The notes beneath the pieces are model-generated. The model was not told the origin of the DNA. It saw nothing but the letters and a program-made list of their open reading frames with translations, and searched no databases. The position numbers and the translations under genes were made by a program. 33,954 bases of DNA. It comes from Pseudomonadota bacterium (lineage in GTDB: Bacteria > Pseudomonadota > Gammaproteobacteria > JAKAQQ01). Positions 22,922 to 32,848 of the stretch are shown one piece after another; the first letter of the stretch is position 1, and every line of letters starts with the position of its first letter. Where the stretch lies: NCBI GenBank assembly GCA_021839245.1, contig JAKCBQ010000015.1, positions 1-33,954 on the forward strand, read 5' to 3'.

Positions 22922-25900
22922 ATGACCGACACCGCATCCCCCGCCTTCCGGATCCGCCGCCTCCTGCGCGCCGCCAACCGTGACCACGGCTCCGACCTGC
23001 CGAGCGGATTCGACGAATTTCTGTCCGCTTACTACGCCGGGCTCACCGACGAGGATCATGAGGCGCGAAGCCCGCACGCGCTCGTCGAGGCGGCCCTCCG
23101 GCACTACGGCCTCGGAGCGCAGCGCCGCTCGGGCGAACTTCTGCTTCGGGTGACCGCGGCCACCGACGGGGTGACGGGCGCGCGGACCTTTGTCGAAGCC
23201 ATCAACGACGACATGCCTCATCTCGTCGACACCCTCACGCTCACCGTCCGCGCGCACCGACTCTCGGTGCACCTGACCGTGCACCCGGTGCTGCGCGTAC
23301 GACGCGACGCCGCGGGCCGGTTCCGCGGCCTCGAGGCCGCGGACGGTGAGGCGCCGCTCGAGTCGTGGATTCTCCTCGAAACCGATCCCGTGACCGACCC
23401 GGAAAGGATCGCGCTCCTCGAGCAAGATCTCCGCCGCAACCTCGAGGACACGCGCCTCGTCCATGAGGACGCCGAAGCGATGCGCGCTCGCCTCGAGGCC
23501 CTCCGGGAGGAATTGGTCCGTCGGCCGCCCCCGGTCCCGGAGGAGGATCTTCACGAGACGCTGGATTTTCTCGATTGGCTCGGCGAGGGGGCGTTTGCTC
23601 TGCACGGCTATCGCCGCTACGATCTGCGCACCGAACGCGACGGCACCTGGCTCGTCCGTCAGGCCGAAAGCGGCCTCGGGATTCTCCGCCGCGACCGGGG
23701 CGAGGGCCGCCGCCGTCTCTCCCCGGACGTGGCCCGAAGGGCGCGTCTGCGCCAAACGGTCGTTGTGACCAAGGCCAACGCCTTCGCGACCGTCCACCGC
23801 CACGCCATCCTCGATTACATCGGCTTCCGCCGTTTTGACGATCGGGGCCGGGTCGTCGGCGAAGACCGATTCCTCGGACTCTTCACGACCGCGGCGCTGC
23901 GCAGCCACCCCTCCGAGATCCCGGGCGCACGGCTCAAGATCCGCAACGTCCTCCAGCGCTCGGGCTTCGCTCCCGAGAGCCACGCCGGACGTCGTTTGCG
24001 CGAAATCCTCGACACGCTCCCGCTGGCCGAGCTCCTTCAGGCCACCTCGAGCGAACTCTACCGCCTCGCGCGCTCCGTCCTCACCATCCAGGAACGGGAC
24101 ACGACACGTCTTTTTCTTCGCCGCGACGTGTTCGGCCGCTATCTGAGCGCTCTCGTCTACCTGCCCCGGGAGCGCTACACCGCCCGGGTCCGCGAACGCA
24201 TCGGGCACGAACTCCAGGAAGGGCTCAACGGGGAGGAGGTCGGCTCCGAAGTCTGGCTCTCCGGCTCGAACCACGCCCGCCTCCATCTGATGTTCCGCCT
24301 CGCGGGTCCGCCGCCGAAACGCGAACGCCAGGCAGCGCTCGAGCGGGCCGTCCAGGAGGCGGCGCGCAACTGGAGCGACGAGGTCCGCGCGCTCCTGCGC
24401 GAGACGCACGGTGAGCGGCGGGGCGACGATCTCTTCGCCCGCTACGCCGCCCGCATTCCGGCCGTCTACCAGGACGACATCAAGCCCCGCGCCGCCCTCT
24501 TCGACATCGCCAAGATGGAGACCCTCGGACCCGAGCGGCCAACCGCGCTCGGGATTTACCGTCCGAAGCACGCGGCGCCGCCGGCCCTGCGCTTCAAGCT
24601 CTTCCACCGCGACAGCGCCCTTGCCATCAGCGATACGCTTCCGCTTCTCGAGAATCTCGGCTTCCGTGTCCTCGCCGAGCATCCCTACGAAATCCCGGTC
24701 GCCGACGGGTCGCGGATCTGGATCCACGACTTCGAAATCGTCCCCGACCCCCCCGGCGGGCCCGATCCGCTCGCGCGGCTCGAGACGCTCGAAGAGGCCT
24801 TCACGGCGATCTGGGAGGGGCGGGCCGAAAACGACGGGTTCAACCGCCTGATCGTCCACGCCGGGCTCGACTGGCGCCAAACGGTTCTCTTGCGCAGCAT
24901 CGCCCGCTACCTGGTGCAAACCGGCGTCGCCTTCACGCCGGCCACGATGGAGCGTGTCCTCACCGCCCACGCCGAACTCGCCCGCCTCCTCGTGACGCTG
25001 TTCGAAGCACGCTTCGATCCCGAACGCGACGCCCCGACGCGCGCCGCCGAGGCCGAACGCCTCGGCACCGAGATCGAACGCGGGCTCGAAGCGGTGGTCT
25101 CGAGCGACGAGGACCGCGTGCTGCGCGCGTTCGCCGCCGTCGTCGGCGCCGCGCTCCGCACCAACTACTACCAAGCCTCGTTCGCCGAACACAACTTTCT
25201 CAGCTACAAACTCGACCCCGCGCGTCTTCCGGACCTCCCGCTCCCGAGACCGATGTTCGAGATCTTCGTCTACGCGCCGCACGTCGAAGGCGTGCATCTG
25301 CGCGCGGGTCGAATCGCCCGCGGGGGCATCCGCTGGTCCGATCGGCGCGAGGATTTCCGCACCGAGGTCCTCGGACTCATGAAGGCCCAGGTGGTCAAAA
25401 ACACCGTGATCGTCCCCACCGGCGCCAAAGGCGGGTTTTACGTGAAAAACCTCACGCCCGGGCTCGATCGGGAGACCGTCCTCGCCCGCGGCATCGCCGC
25501 CTACCGCACCTTCATCCGCGGACTGCTCACGCTCACCGACAACGTCGTCGAGGGACGCATCGTCCCCCCCGAGCGGACCGTCCGCCACGACGCCGACGAC
25601 CCCTATCTCGTCGTTGCGGCCGATAAGGGGACGGCGAGTTTCTCCGATATCGCCAACGCGCTCAGCGACGAGTTCGGATTCTGGCTCGGCGACGCCTTCG
25701 CCTCCGGCGGCTCGGTGGGCTACGACCACAAAAAGATGGGCATCACCGCCCGCGGCGCCTGGGAGTCGGTCCGCATCCACTTCCACGATCTCGGTCTCGA
25801 CCCCGAGCGTGACGCCTTCACCGCGGCAGGCATCGGCGACATGTCGGGCGACGTCTTCGGCAACGGCATGCTCCTCTCGCGCCGGATGCGCCTCATCGCC

Positions 25901-27706
25901 GCCTTCAACCACCAGCACATCTTCCTCGATCCCGACCCCGATCCCGAGACGAGTTACAAGGAACGGCAGCGTCTCTTCGAGCTTCCCCGCTCGGGCTGGA
26001 ACGACTACGACACCACTCTTCTGTCCAAAGGAGGCGGCGTTTACCCCCGGGACGCCAAGCAGATTCGTCTGAGCCCGGAGGCGCGGGCGGTCCTCGGGCT
26101 CGAGGGGCCGGCCGCTCCGCTCCCGCCGGTCGAGGTCATCCGCGCCATTCTCAAGGCCCCGGTCGACCTCTTCTGGAACGGCGGGATCGGCACCTACGTC
26201 AAGGCGAGCGGCGAGAGCCACCTCGACGTGGGCGACCGCAGCAACGACGCCGTACGCATCAACGGCGCCGAGCTGCGCGCCCGAGTGGTCGCCGAAGGGG
26301 GCAACCTCGGCCTCACCCAGCGCGGACGCGTCGAGTACGCCCTCCACGGCGGACGGCTCTACACCGATTTCATTGACAACTCCGCCGGGGTCGACACTTC
26401 GGACCACGAGGTCAACATCAAGATCCTCCTGAGCGCCGTCAACGGACGGCGGATCGGGGCCCGCAAACGAGCCGACCTTCTCGCTGCGATGACCGACGAG
26501 GTGGCCGATCTCGTCTTGCGTGACAACTTCGAGCAAGCGCTCGCCCTCGCACTCGCCAGCGCCTACGCGTTGGGACGGTTCGACGAGCATGTCTTCCTCA
26601 TGCGTCATCTCGAGAGGCGCGGGCTCCTCACACGCCAGCTGGAAGGTCTTCCGAGCGGCGACGAGCTCGCCGCCCGGCGGGCCCAGGGCAAGGGCTTCAC
26701 ACGCCCCGAGCTCGCCGTCCTCCTCTCCTACAGCAAGATCGCGCTCGTCCACGAGCTTCTCGATTCCGACGCGGTCGATGACCCCTATCTCGCACGCGAG
26801 CTCGTACTGTACTTCCCCGCTCTTCTCCGTCGGCGTTACGCCGAGGACATGCCCCGCCACCGCCTCGCCCGCGAGATCGTGGCGACCGCCCTGACCAACC
26901 GGATGCTCAACCTCATGGGCCCCACCTTCGCCGTGCGCCTCGGGGAAGACACGGGAGCCACGCCCGGCGAGCTCACGCGGGCGTTTGCCACCGCCGCCGC
27001 TCTCACCGAGAGCGACACGCTACGCGAAATGCTGCGGGCGCGTGTCTCGTCGATCCCTCTCGCCACCGCGCTCGAGACGCTGCACACCAACGCCAGCATC
27101 GTCCGCCACATGACGCGCTGGTTCCTTCACACGCACCGCACGGAGCTCGACGTGGGTTCTCTCCTCGAGCGTTACGGCACCTCGTTCGCCGGCTACCGCA
27201 AAGGGGTCGTCGCCTTCCTCACCGACGAGAGACGCGCGCACTTCGAGGAACGCGCCGCGCATCTCGCCTCCCAGGGGTTCCCGACCGAGGCGGCGCAGCA
27301 GCTCGCCGGTTTGACTTACTGGTATCGGGCCCTCGACATTCTCGCCCTCGCCCACACCCGCCGCGTCTCCTGGGAAGACGTCGCCCGCCGGCATTTCCTG
27401 GTTGAGCGTCGCCTCGAACTCGACTGGATCCGCGAGAAGATCGAGACCCTCGCGGTGGCCGGCCACTGGCAGGCCACCGCCCGCATCGGGCTCAGGGAAG
27501 AACTCTACCGCCACCAGCGCCGTCTGGCGGACGCCCTCCTCGCCACCCGGATCCCCGATCCGGAGGGCGCCTTCGCCCGTTGGTCCCAGGAACGGAAAAG
27601 CCGACTCGAGCATTTCGCCCGTGTCGTGATCGAGATGAAAGCGGCCCCCGTCGTCGACTACGCCACACTCTCGGTCGCGGTCCAGGAACTGCACAAGATC
27701 GTCTAG
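22922..27706 (+). CDS. gdhB: NAD-specific glutamate dehydrogenase, large (L-GDH180) type
   Basis: A 1594-residue protein from ATG 22922, with GAGG 5 nt upstream; length is typical of the 180-kDa class found in Pseudomonas, Caulobacter and Streptomyces. The N-terminal half carries ACT-like regulatory regions. The catalytic part begins near residue 780, with RIARGGIRWSDRREDFRTE, then KAQVVKNTVIVPTGAKGGF, and VVAADKGTASFSD. DLFWNGGIGTYVKAS and RVVAEGGNLGLTQRGRVEYA follow in the NAD-binding region. The enzyme deaminates glutamate to 2-oxoglutarate and ammonia with NAD. It lies 29 nt after pdhC and may be in the same transcript. The long reading frame on the opposite strand is an artefact of codon bias. 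Confidence 0.96.
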   Translation: MTDTASPAFRIRRLLRAANRDHGSDLPSGFDEFLSAYYAGLTDEDHEARSPHALVEAALRHYGLGAQRRSGELLLRVTAATDGVTGARTFVEAINDDMPHLVDTLTLTVRAHRLSVHLTVHPVLRVRRDAAGRFRGLEAADGEAPLESWILLETDPVTDPERIALLEQDLRRNLEDTRLVHEDAEAMRARLEALREELVRRPPPVPEEDLHETLDFLDWLGEGAFALHGYRRYDLRTERDGTWLVRQAESGLGILRRDRGEGRRRLSPDVARRARLRQTVVVTKANAFATVHRHAILDYIGFRRFDDRGRVVGEDRFLGLFTTAALRSHPSEIPGARLKIRNVLQRSGFAPESHAGRRLREILDTLPLAELLQATSSELYRLARSVLTIQERDTTRLFLRRDVFGRYLSALVYLPRERYTARVRERIGHELQEGLNGEEVGSEVWLSGSNHARLHLMFRLAGPPPKRERQAALERAVQEAARNWSDEVRALLRETHGERRGDDLFARYAARIPAVYQDDIKPRAALFDIAKMETLGPERPTALGIYRPKHAAPPALRFKLFHRDSALAISDTLPLLENLGFRVLAEHPYEIPVADGSRIWIHDFEIVPDPPGGPDPLARLETLEEAFTAIWEGRAENDGFNRLIVHAGLDWRQTVLLRSIARYLVQTGVAFTPATMERVLTAHAELARLLVTLFEARFDPERDAPTRAAEAERLGTEIERGLEAVVSSDEDRVLRAFAAVVGAALRTNYYQASFAEHNFLSYKLDPARLPDLPLPRPMFEIFVYAPHVEGVHLRAGRIARGGIRWSDRREDFRTEVLGLMKAQVVKNTVIVPTGAKGGFYVKNLTPGLDRETVLARGIAAYRTFIRGLLTLTDNVVEGRIVPPERTVRHDADDPYLVVAADKGTASFSDIANALSDEFGFWLGDAFASGGSVGYDHKKMGITARGAWESVRIHFHDLGLDPERDAFTAAGIGDMSGDVFGNGMLLSRRMRLIAAFNHQHIFLDPDPDPETSYKERQRLFELPRSGWNDYDTTLLSKGGGVYPRDAKQIRLSPEARAVLGLEGPAAPLPPVEVIRAILKAPVDLFWNGGIGTYVKASGESHLDVGDRSNDAVRINGAELRARVVAEGGNLGLTQRGRVEYALHGGRLYTDFIDNSAGVDTSDHEVNIKILLSAVNGRRIGARKRADLLAAMTDEVADLVLRDNFEQALALALASAYALGRFDEHVFLMRHLERRGLLTRQLEGLPSGDELAARRAQGKGFTRPELAVLLSYSKIALVHELLDSDAVDDPYLARELVLYFPALLRRRYAEDMPRHRLAREIVATALTNRMLNLMGPTFAVRLGEDTGATPGELTRAFATAAALTESDTLREMLRARVSSIPLATALETLHTNASIVRHMTRWFLHTHRTELDVGSLLERYGTSFAGYRKGVVAFLTDERRAHFEERAAHLASQGFPTEAAQQLAGLTYWYRALDILALAHTRRVSWEDVARRHFLVERRLELDWIREKIETLAVAGHWQATARIGLREELYRHQRRLADALLATRIPDPEGAFARWSQERKSRLEHFARVVIEMKAAPVVDYATLSVAVQELHKIV

Positions 27707-27710
27707 TCCC

Positions 27711-27743
27711 GGCCGCGTGCTGGCTCGCGAAACGCGGGCGGCC
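27711..27743. terminator. Inverted repeat between convergent genes
   Basis: GGCCGC (27711-27716) and GCGGCC (27738-27743) could form a stem in both transcripts, in the 42-bp gap between the glutamate dehydrogenase and nitrilase genes. CGCGT and ACGCG just inside may extend it. There is no U-tract, so termination function is only possible. Confidence 0.3.
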
Positions 27744-27748
27744 TTCCC

Positions 27749-28582
27749 TCACTCGCCCGGCGGCAAGACGCGCAGGCGACGGTGGGCAAGGGCCGGGAGC
27801 CTGCGGCGGACCTCCGCTTGGACCTCCGGATCCACCTCGGCCACGACCGTCCCGGCCCCCTCGGGACGCTCCGCGAGGATCCGCCCCCAAGCGTCCACGA
27901 TCAGGCTGTGGCCCCAGGTCCTCCGTCCGTGGGGATGAAGTCCCACCTGGGCCGCGGCGATGAACAGGCACTGGTTCTCGATCGCGCGGGCGCGCACCAG
28001 AATCTCCCAGTGCGCCTCCCCCGTGGGGACCGTGAAGGCGGCCGGGAGCGCAAAGAGTTCGACGCCCGCCGCCAGGCGGAAGAGCTCCGGGAAACGGAGG
28101 TCGTAACAGACGGCGACGCCGAGGCGGCCGAGGTCCGTCGCGACGACGAGCGGCCGCTCCCCCGGCGCGATCGAACGGGACTCGCGGTGGCTCTCCTCCG
28201 CGAGATCGACATCAAAAAGGTGGATCTTGGCGTAGCGTCCGCACGCCGTTCCGTCGGGTCCGTAGACCACCGTCACCGATTGCGGACGCGGGTCATCGGG
28301 CGTGCGCAGCGGAATCGTTCCGGCCACGAGCCACAGACGGTGGCGGCGGGCCCAGAACGAGGCCGCTTCCTGGATCGGGCCACTCCCTTCGTCTTCGGCG
28401 AGCCGGCGTCGGATCTCCTCGTCCGGGGTCATGAGCGCGAAGTTCTCCGGCAACACCACGAGGCGGGCGCCGGCTTCGGCCGCCCGCGCGACGAGATCGG
28501 CGGCGAGCTGGAGATTCGCCTCGACCGCCGGTCCGCTTGTCATCTGGACGGCGGCCACACGTGCCCGCGCGACGGGTGTCAC
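27749..28582 (-). CDS. Nitrilase-superfamily amidohydrolase (Nit1/Nit2-like, YafV/deaminated-glutathione amidase type)
   Basis: A 277-residue protein from GTG 28582, which overlaps the preceding gene's stop by 4 nt (GTGA) and has GAGG 9 nt upstream. The frame is open another 120 nt upstream, but that part is antisense to nothing conserved. The catalytic triad is visible: Glu46 in VVLPENFA, Lys119 in GRYAKIHLFDVD and Cys159 in VAVCYDLRFPELF. The KIHLFDVD and CYDLRFPELFR forms are those of the Nit branch whose best-known activity is hydrolysis of deaminated glutathione to 2-oxoglutarate and Cys-Gly; the exact substrate here is inferred. In many gammaproteobacteria the gene follows yhdP, as here. 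Confidence 0.92.
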   Translation of the reverse strand: MTPVARARVAAVQMTSGPAVEANLQLAADLVARAAEAGARLVVLPENFALMTPDEEIRRRLAEDEGSGPIQEAASFWARRHRLWLVAGTIPLRTPDDPRPQSVTVVYGPDGTACGRYAKIHLFDVDLAEESHRESRSIAPGERPLVVATDLGRLGVAVCYDLRFPELFRLAAGVELFALPAAFTVPTGEAHWEILVRARAIENQCLFIAAAQVGLHPHGRRTWGHSLIVDAWGRILAERPEGAGTVVAEVDPEVQAEVRRRLPALAHRRLRVLPPGE

Positions 28583-28950
28583 GACCCGGATCCTCGGACT
28601 TCGACCCCGAGCGCAGCCCCCCGCCTGAGCCCGGGCCGGATGCTGATCCGTTCGGCCGGAATCCCGAAGGCTACGAGCCAAGAACGAAAGTCCGCGGCCC
28701 ACACGCGACCGTAGACACCGGCAGGGGGTTCGAGGACGAGGCGCGAGCCCGGATGCGCCAACCAGACGCCGACCATCCCGCGCAGCACCGGCTGTTCAAG
28801 AAGACGCCGCGGGCCCCAAACGAGGACGCCCGGGGCGCGAACGATCCGGCCCGCACGGAGAAGGCGGGCGCGGGCGCACGGGACCCCAAGCACCAGGAAG
28901 AGGAGAACGCCGGCGGACGCAAGACGGGGGGAGCGAAACCAAGTGAACAC
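28579..28950 (-). CDS. Small exported protein of unknown function between yhdP and the nitrilase gene
   Basis: A 123-residue protein. I start it at GTG 28950, which lies 7 nt after the yhdP stop with GAGG 5 nt upstream, rather than at the longer in-frame starts inside yhdP (ATG 29004, GTG 29043). From this start residues 1-28 form a signal peptide or membrane anchor (FRSPRLASAGVLLFLVLGVP, then CARA). The mature part has no motif I can name; it reads like a compact mixed fold (MVGVWLAHPGSRLVLEP, WAADFRSWLVAFGIPAERIS, RPGLRRGAALGVEV). The stop overlaps the nitrilase start by 4 nt. The tight coupling to yhdP suggests an envelope role. It is not recognised. Confidence 0.7.
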   Translation of the reverse strand: MFTWFRSPRLASAGVLLFLVLGVPCARARLLRAGRIVRAPGVLVWGPRRLLEQPVLRGMVGVWLAHPGSRLVLEPPAGVYGRVWAADFRSWLVAFGIPAERISIRPGLRRGAALGVEVRGSGS

Positions 28951-28957
28951 GGAATCC

Positions 28958-31900
28958 TCAGGGCGCGGGGCTCGTCCGGAACCCGAGACGGTGAGCCGTG
29001 CCATCGCTGATGCGATGCACGAGCGGGTGCGTCCAAGTCCCACCGATATGGTAATAGGTGGCGAGGAGTGTGCGCATCGGGAGCGCCAGGACGCGTGACA
29101 GCACGAGAAGCGCCGCGAAGCCCACGGGTCCTCCGACGACGGCCCCGGCCAGAGGCAGGGTGGCGCTCACCAGAGGAACCACGCGCACGACCTCGTCGTA
29201 GGTCTCGCCCACGAGATCCGCGCGCCCCTCGAGACGCAGGCGGACGGCCGGACCGTGAAGGATGAGGGCGGGGATCGTCGCCACACCGTTCGTGATCCGG
29301 AAACGGCCGCGGATCACGTTGTACGCCAACCCGCGATCGAAAACGTCACTGAAATCGAGACCCAACCGCTGGGGAAGACTGCTCAGGCTGAGAAGCCCGA
29401 GAAGACGGCCGGCGCCGGGGTTGAGCGGAAGGACACGCCCGCTTTGCGCCACAAGCGAGACGACCCCGGAGACCGTCGGTCGATTGGGGCGCCACGGCAC
29501 CCCGTGCCAGCCGAGATCGCCCCGAACCACGGCCGACCGTCCCGTCATGAGTGGAGTCAGACCGAAGGCGAGAAACGCGGTGTGTACGTCGTGACTGCTC
29601 AACGAGAACAGGAAGCGTACACGGTCGCCGCCGGCGTGACGGGCCCAGTAGCCGTGCGCCTCAAGGGCGTAGCCGGGACCCTGCGCCTCAAGCCGGCTCA
29701 GGATCCAGGCGTGGGGAGCGGGACGGAAACGGGCGGCGACGCGTCCCAGATGGGCCGAACCGAGACGTGTGGAGAGACTCGTCAGGTCGAGCGCGGGGAA
29801 AACGCTCGGGCGGGGAGACGGAGGCTTGAGGGCGTGCCGTGCGCGCCGCACGGGGCCTGGCGACGCCCCTCCCTTCTTTGCACGCCCCCCAGGTTTGGGC
29901 GGGGAGCGATGCGGGCGCGCGAGATCGAGACGGGTCAGGAAAAGGCGCACAAGTCCGCGTGGATCCCGCTCGGAACGACGGTAGCGAAGAGTCCCGGCGA
30001 CGGACGCGCTCGCGAGTGCGAGATGAACGCGATCCGGGGAGGCGCTCCCGCGCAGACTCAGGGGTCCAAAATCCTGGCCGTAACCCACCACCCGTCCGAT
30101 CTCGAGCGTGCGCAGGCGGATGACGAGGCCGGAAGGGGCGGCTTTCGGGAGGCGGCGGTGACCGAGACGGAGAAGACGCACGAGATCCCGGAGGTCGAGC
30201 TCCGCAAGACGCCCCTCGACGGCCACACCGGCGGCGGGCAAGACCGGACGCCCTCCCCCGAAAACCACGGCTCCGTTCCAGGGACCGCGGGCGGAGGAAG
30301 CGCGGAAAGACCCGCGACCGAGGCGACCGTATCGGAGGCGGAGGCGGATCTTCCGCGGGTCCACACGAGCGATGAGAACGAGAGGACGGCGGACGGACGC
30401 GACCTTGCCGAGGGGGGCGTGAAGACCGATACGCGCGCCCCTCAGGCTCGAGCGCCAGACGAACCGGCCGCCCCCGCCGGGAGTGAGGGTGGCGGCAAGA
30501 CTCCAGCGCGCCTGTCCCGCGATCCAGGAGGGAGCGGGCCCGCCGCTCAGGGCGGAGACGACGGCCGGAGCCGGGAGGGCCCCCGCGGCGTGGAGGGTTT
30601 CCACACCGCGGGTGAGGGAAGCACCGATGTGGAAGGGAGCCCCAAGCCAACGACCGTCGAGGGCCGGCGTGACCACACCTCCCGGGACGAAGACGAGACG
30701 ACCCGTCAGAGCGGTGAGTGAGGAGATCTTCGATCCGAGCCCGAGATCGGCTCCGTGGAGCGCGAGGTCCCCGCGGACCGTCGTCCGCCGGGGGCGGGCG
30801 AACGGAACGAGGACCGCGAGTCGACCGTGGACAGCGCCGGCCGCGACCTCGAGACGACGGAAAAGTCCGCCCCCCGACGCAAGAGGCGTCTGTCCAAGGG
30901 CACGCCAGGCCGGGGCGAGCGGACCCGCGAACACGAGCCTCAGGCCGAGCCGTCTCGCGCTCGGTCCGACGACCACACGCGCCCCGCCGGGCCGCCAGCC
31001 GGCGAACGTGCCCCGGCGGAGCACGGCCGTGAAGCGTCCCTCCCGATAGGAGAGCCGGATCCGGGCGTGTTCGAGCGCGGGCCAGCCTGGGGCAAAGATG
31101 AAGCGGGGGAGCCGTGCCTCGGCCCGCACCACGGGGCATCCCTTGACTGCGATGCAGGGAAGGGCGCCGAGCGCCCCGCGCCAGCGGATCGTGACTCCGC
31201 GGAGCACCCCCCTCTCCGGGAACGCCCGACCCAACCAGCGCGAGAATCCGGAACCCCAAAGGGAAGAGGGAAGAGCGTCGCGGACTTTCGCGAGAGAAAG
31301 ACTCTTGGCCGCGAGCGCGAGCCGGATCCGCGCACGCCCGCTCGCGGGGAATCTCAGGGACGTGCGCAAACGAAACGGCCCGGCGGGACTCCGGACACGA
31401 AGAGCCGGCAGCGTCAGACTCAAGCCGCTCGTCGAGCGCCTGTAATCGACGACAAAGCCGGGGGTTGTGACGACCCTTTCCGGTCCTCCCCACCGCCGGT
31501 CCCTGAAGCCGATCGCCCCCGCCTCGAGTGCGATTCCGCCGCCGACGTTCCCGAGAGCGAGCCGCACGGGAGGAAGGCGAAGTCCCGGAACGAGCCCGAT
31601 GGAGCGGCTGCGGAATCCGAGAAGCTCCCCGTGAAGCGTCCAGGCCACGGGCCGCCCGCCCCGCCAGCGGGCGACAACGTGGGTGGCCAGGAACCGGCCG
31701 CGGGGCCGCGCACCGAGAAGGAGACCGAGCCACGCCGAAGCCCGTCCGGCGAAGGACCGGGCGGCCGCGAGCGGAAGCCGGAAGCTCGAGAGAGAAAGCC
31801 GCGCGAGCCTCGCGCGGACGTCCGTTCCCGCCGCGGTCGGATGCAGGAGAAGGCGGAGGTCAAGAGGGACGGGAGTCTTTCCGTGCGGGGAGCGCATCCC

Positions 31901-32848
31901 GAGAACGGAGATCGCGAGGGCGGTCCGTCCCTCGGCGCTGCGCACACCGGCCCTCAGCCGCAGGCCGAACGAGGCGGCAACACCCCTTCTCTCCCGCCAG
32001 CGGAAGCGCGCGAGAGCGAGACTCGCCCGACCGTCGAAGACGAGCCCGCGACCGGCGAGGTCCCCCCGCCCGAGGAGAAGACCGTGGGGATCGAGAGCCT
32101 TCCACGCGGGGTGAAGAGCCAGAAGAAACACCCCCGCGTGAAGCCCCTCGAGCCGCCACGACGCGCGCCAGCGCGTCCCCTTCCGCCAGGGTTTCCAGGG
32201 ACGGGGACCCCGAGCGTCGTAGTCCAAGAGAAGACGCGCCCGCCCCCAGTCCGGGACGAGGGCCTCGAGCCGCAGCCGCGCCCGATCGTCCCCCGAGCGC
32301 AAGCGGAAGCGCACGACATGAACGAGAAGAGGGGACGGCCCAAAGGCCGGGGAATGCAGGAGGAAACGGGCGTCGCGCAGGCGGATACCCCCCTCGAAGG
32401 GACGCGCCGGCCGTTGCGAGGTTGCGGCGAGAAGCGGTGCGAGTCCCCGCGGAAGCCGCCAGTGCCCGTCCGCATCCTGAACGAGCGGGAGGCTCAGTCC
32501 GTCGAGACCGATCCAGGACGGACGAAGCCGCCCCGAGAGAAGACCGCTCCACGAGATCCCCACGGCAAGGCGGCGGACCGCCACGGACGTGCTCCCCTTC
32601 GGCCCCACCAGGTGAACCCCGCGGAGGACGAACTCCGGGTGCAGGCGCCGCCAGACGAGATCAATCGTGCGCAGGCGCAAACGAAGAGCGAGCCTGCGCT
32701 CCGCCCACGCTTCGATCTTTCCGCGCGCGTGCGGGACCGCGGAAGCCGCGAAGCGAAAGAGCCCAACCCCCACGGCGGCGGTGAGGACGAGGGCGGCGAG
32801 AACGGCCGCGAGACCGCCCAGGATGTGGGCGAACCGCAGGCGCCTCAC
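28958..32848 (-). CDS. yhdP: YhdP-family AsmA-like envelope protein (TIGR02099)
   Basis: A 1296-residue protein from GTG 32848, overlapping the tadA stop by 4 nt (GTGA). An N-terminal membrane helix (about 8-33) is followed by a very long region of beta-strand repeats, the DUF3971 part, and an AsmA_2-like C-terminus. The end is diagnostic: VSLVAQSGRVLPLNPGAGRL, LGLLSLSSLPQRLGLDFSDV, FDRGLAYNVIRGRF and YDEVVRVVPLVSATLPLAGA. YhdP-type proteins span the periplasm and are known in E. coli to carry phospholipids toward the outer membrane with TamB and YdbH. An Arg/Pro/Lys-rich segment near residue 990 is unusual but in frame. It heads the yhdP, small-protein, nitrilase series. Confidence 0.94.
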   Translation of the reverse strand: MRRLRFAHILGGLAAVLAALVLTAAVGVGLFRFAASAVPHARGKIEAWAERRLALRLRLRTIDLVWRRLHPEFVLRGVHLVGPKGSTSVAVRRLAVGISWSGLLSGRLRPSWIGLDGLSLPLVQDADGHWRLPRGLAPLLAATSQRPARPFEGGIRLRDARFLLHSPAFGPSPLLVHVVRFRLRSGDDRARLRLEALVPDWGRARLLLDYDARGPRPWKPWRKGTRWRASWRLEGLHAGVFLLALHPAWKALDPHGLLLGRGDLAGRGLVFDGRASLALARFRWRERRGVAASFGLRLRAGVRSAEGRTALAISVLGMRSPHGKTPVPLDLRLLLHPTAAGTDVRARLARLSLSSFRLPLAAARSFAGRASAWLGLLLGARPRGRFLATHVVARWRGGRPVAWTLHGELLGFRSRSIGLVPGLRLPPVRLALGNVGGGIALEAGAIGFRDRRWGGPERVVTTPGFVVDYRRSTSGLSLTLPALRVRSPAGPFRLRTSLRFPASGRARIRLALAAKSLSLAKVRDALPSSLWGSGFSRWLGRAFPERGVLRGVTIRWRGALGALPCIAVKGCPVVRAEARLPRFIFAPGWPALEHARIRLSYREGRFTAVLRRGTFAGWRPGGARVVVGPSARRLGLRLVFAGPLAPAWRALGQTPLASGGGLFRRLEVAAGAVHGRLAVLVPFARPRRTTVRGDLALHGADLGLGSKISSLTALTGRLVFVPGGVVTPALDGRWLGAPFHIGASLTRGVETLHAAGALPAPAVVSALSGGPAPSWIAGQARWSLAATLTPGGGGRFVWRSSLRGARIGLHAPLGKVASVRRPLVLIARVDPRKIRLRLRYGRLGRGSFRASSARGPWNGAVVFGGGRPVLPAAGVAVEGRLAELDLRDLVRLLRLGHRRLPKAAPSGLVIRLRTLEIGRVVGYGQDFGPLSLRGSASPDRVHLALASASVAGTLRYRRSERDPRGLVRLFLTRLDLARPHRSPPKPGGRAKKGGASPGPVRRARHALKPPSPRPSVFPALDLTSLSTRLGSAHLGRVAARFRPAPHAWILSRLEAQGPGYALEAHGYWARHAGGDRVRFLFSLSSHDVHTAFLAFGLTPLMTGRSAVVRGDLGWHGVPWRPNRPTVSGVVSLVAQSGRVLPLNPGAGRLLGLLSLSSLPQRLGLDFSDVFDRGLAYNVIRGRFRITNGVATIPALILHGPAVRLRLEGRADLVGETYDEVVRVVPLVSATLPLAGAVVGGPVGFAALLVLSRVLALPMRTLLATYYHIGGTWTHPLVHRISDGTAHRLGFRTSPAP

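Noticed and set aside
22817..26860. A 1347-codon open frame on the minus strand opposite the glutamate dehydrogenase
   Set aside because: It is exactly antisense to a well-supported enzyme, has low-complexity Glu/Gly/Val/Asp-rich sequence and no motif. Such frames arise from strong GC bias at codon third positions.
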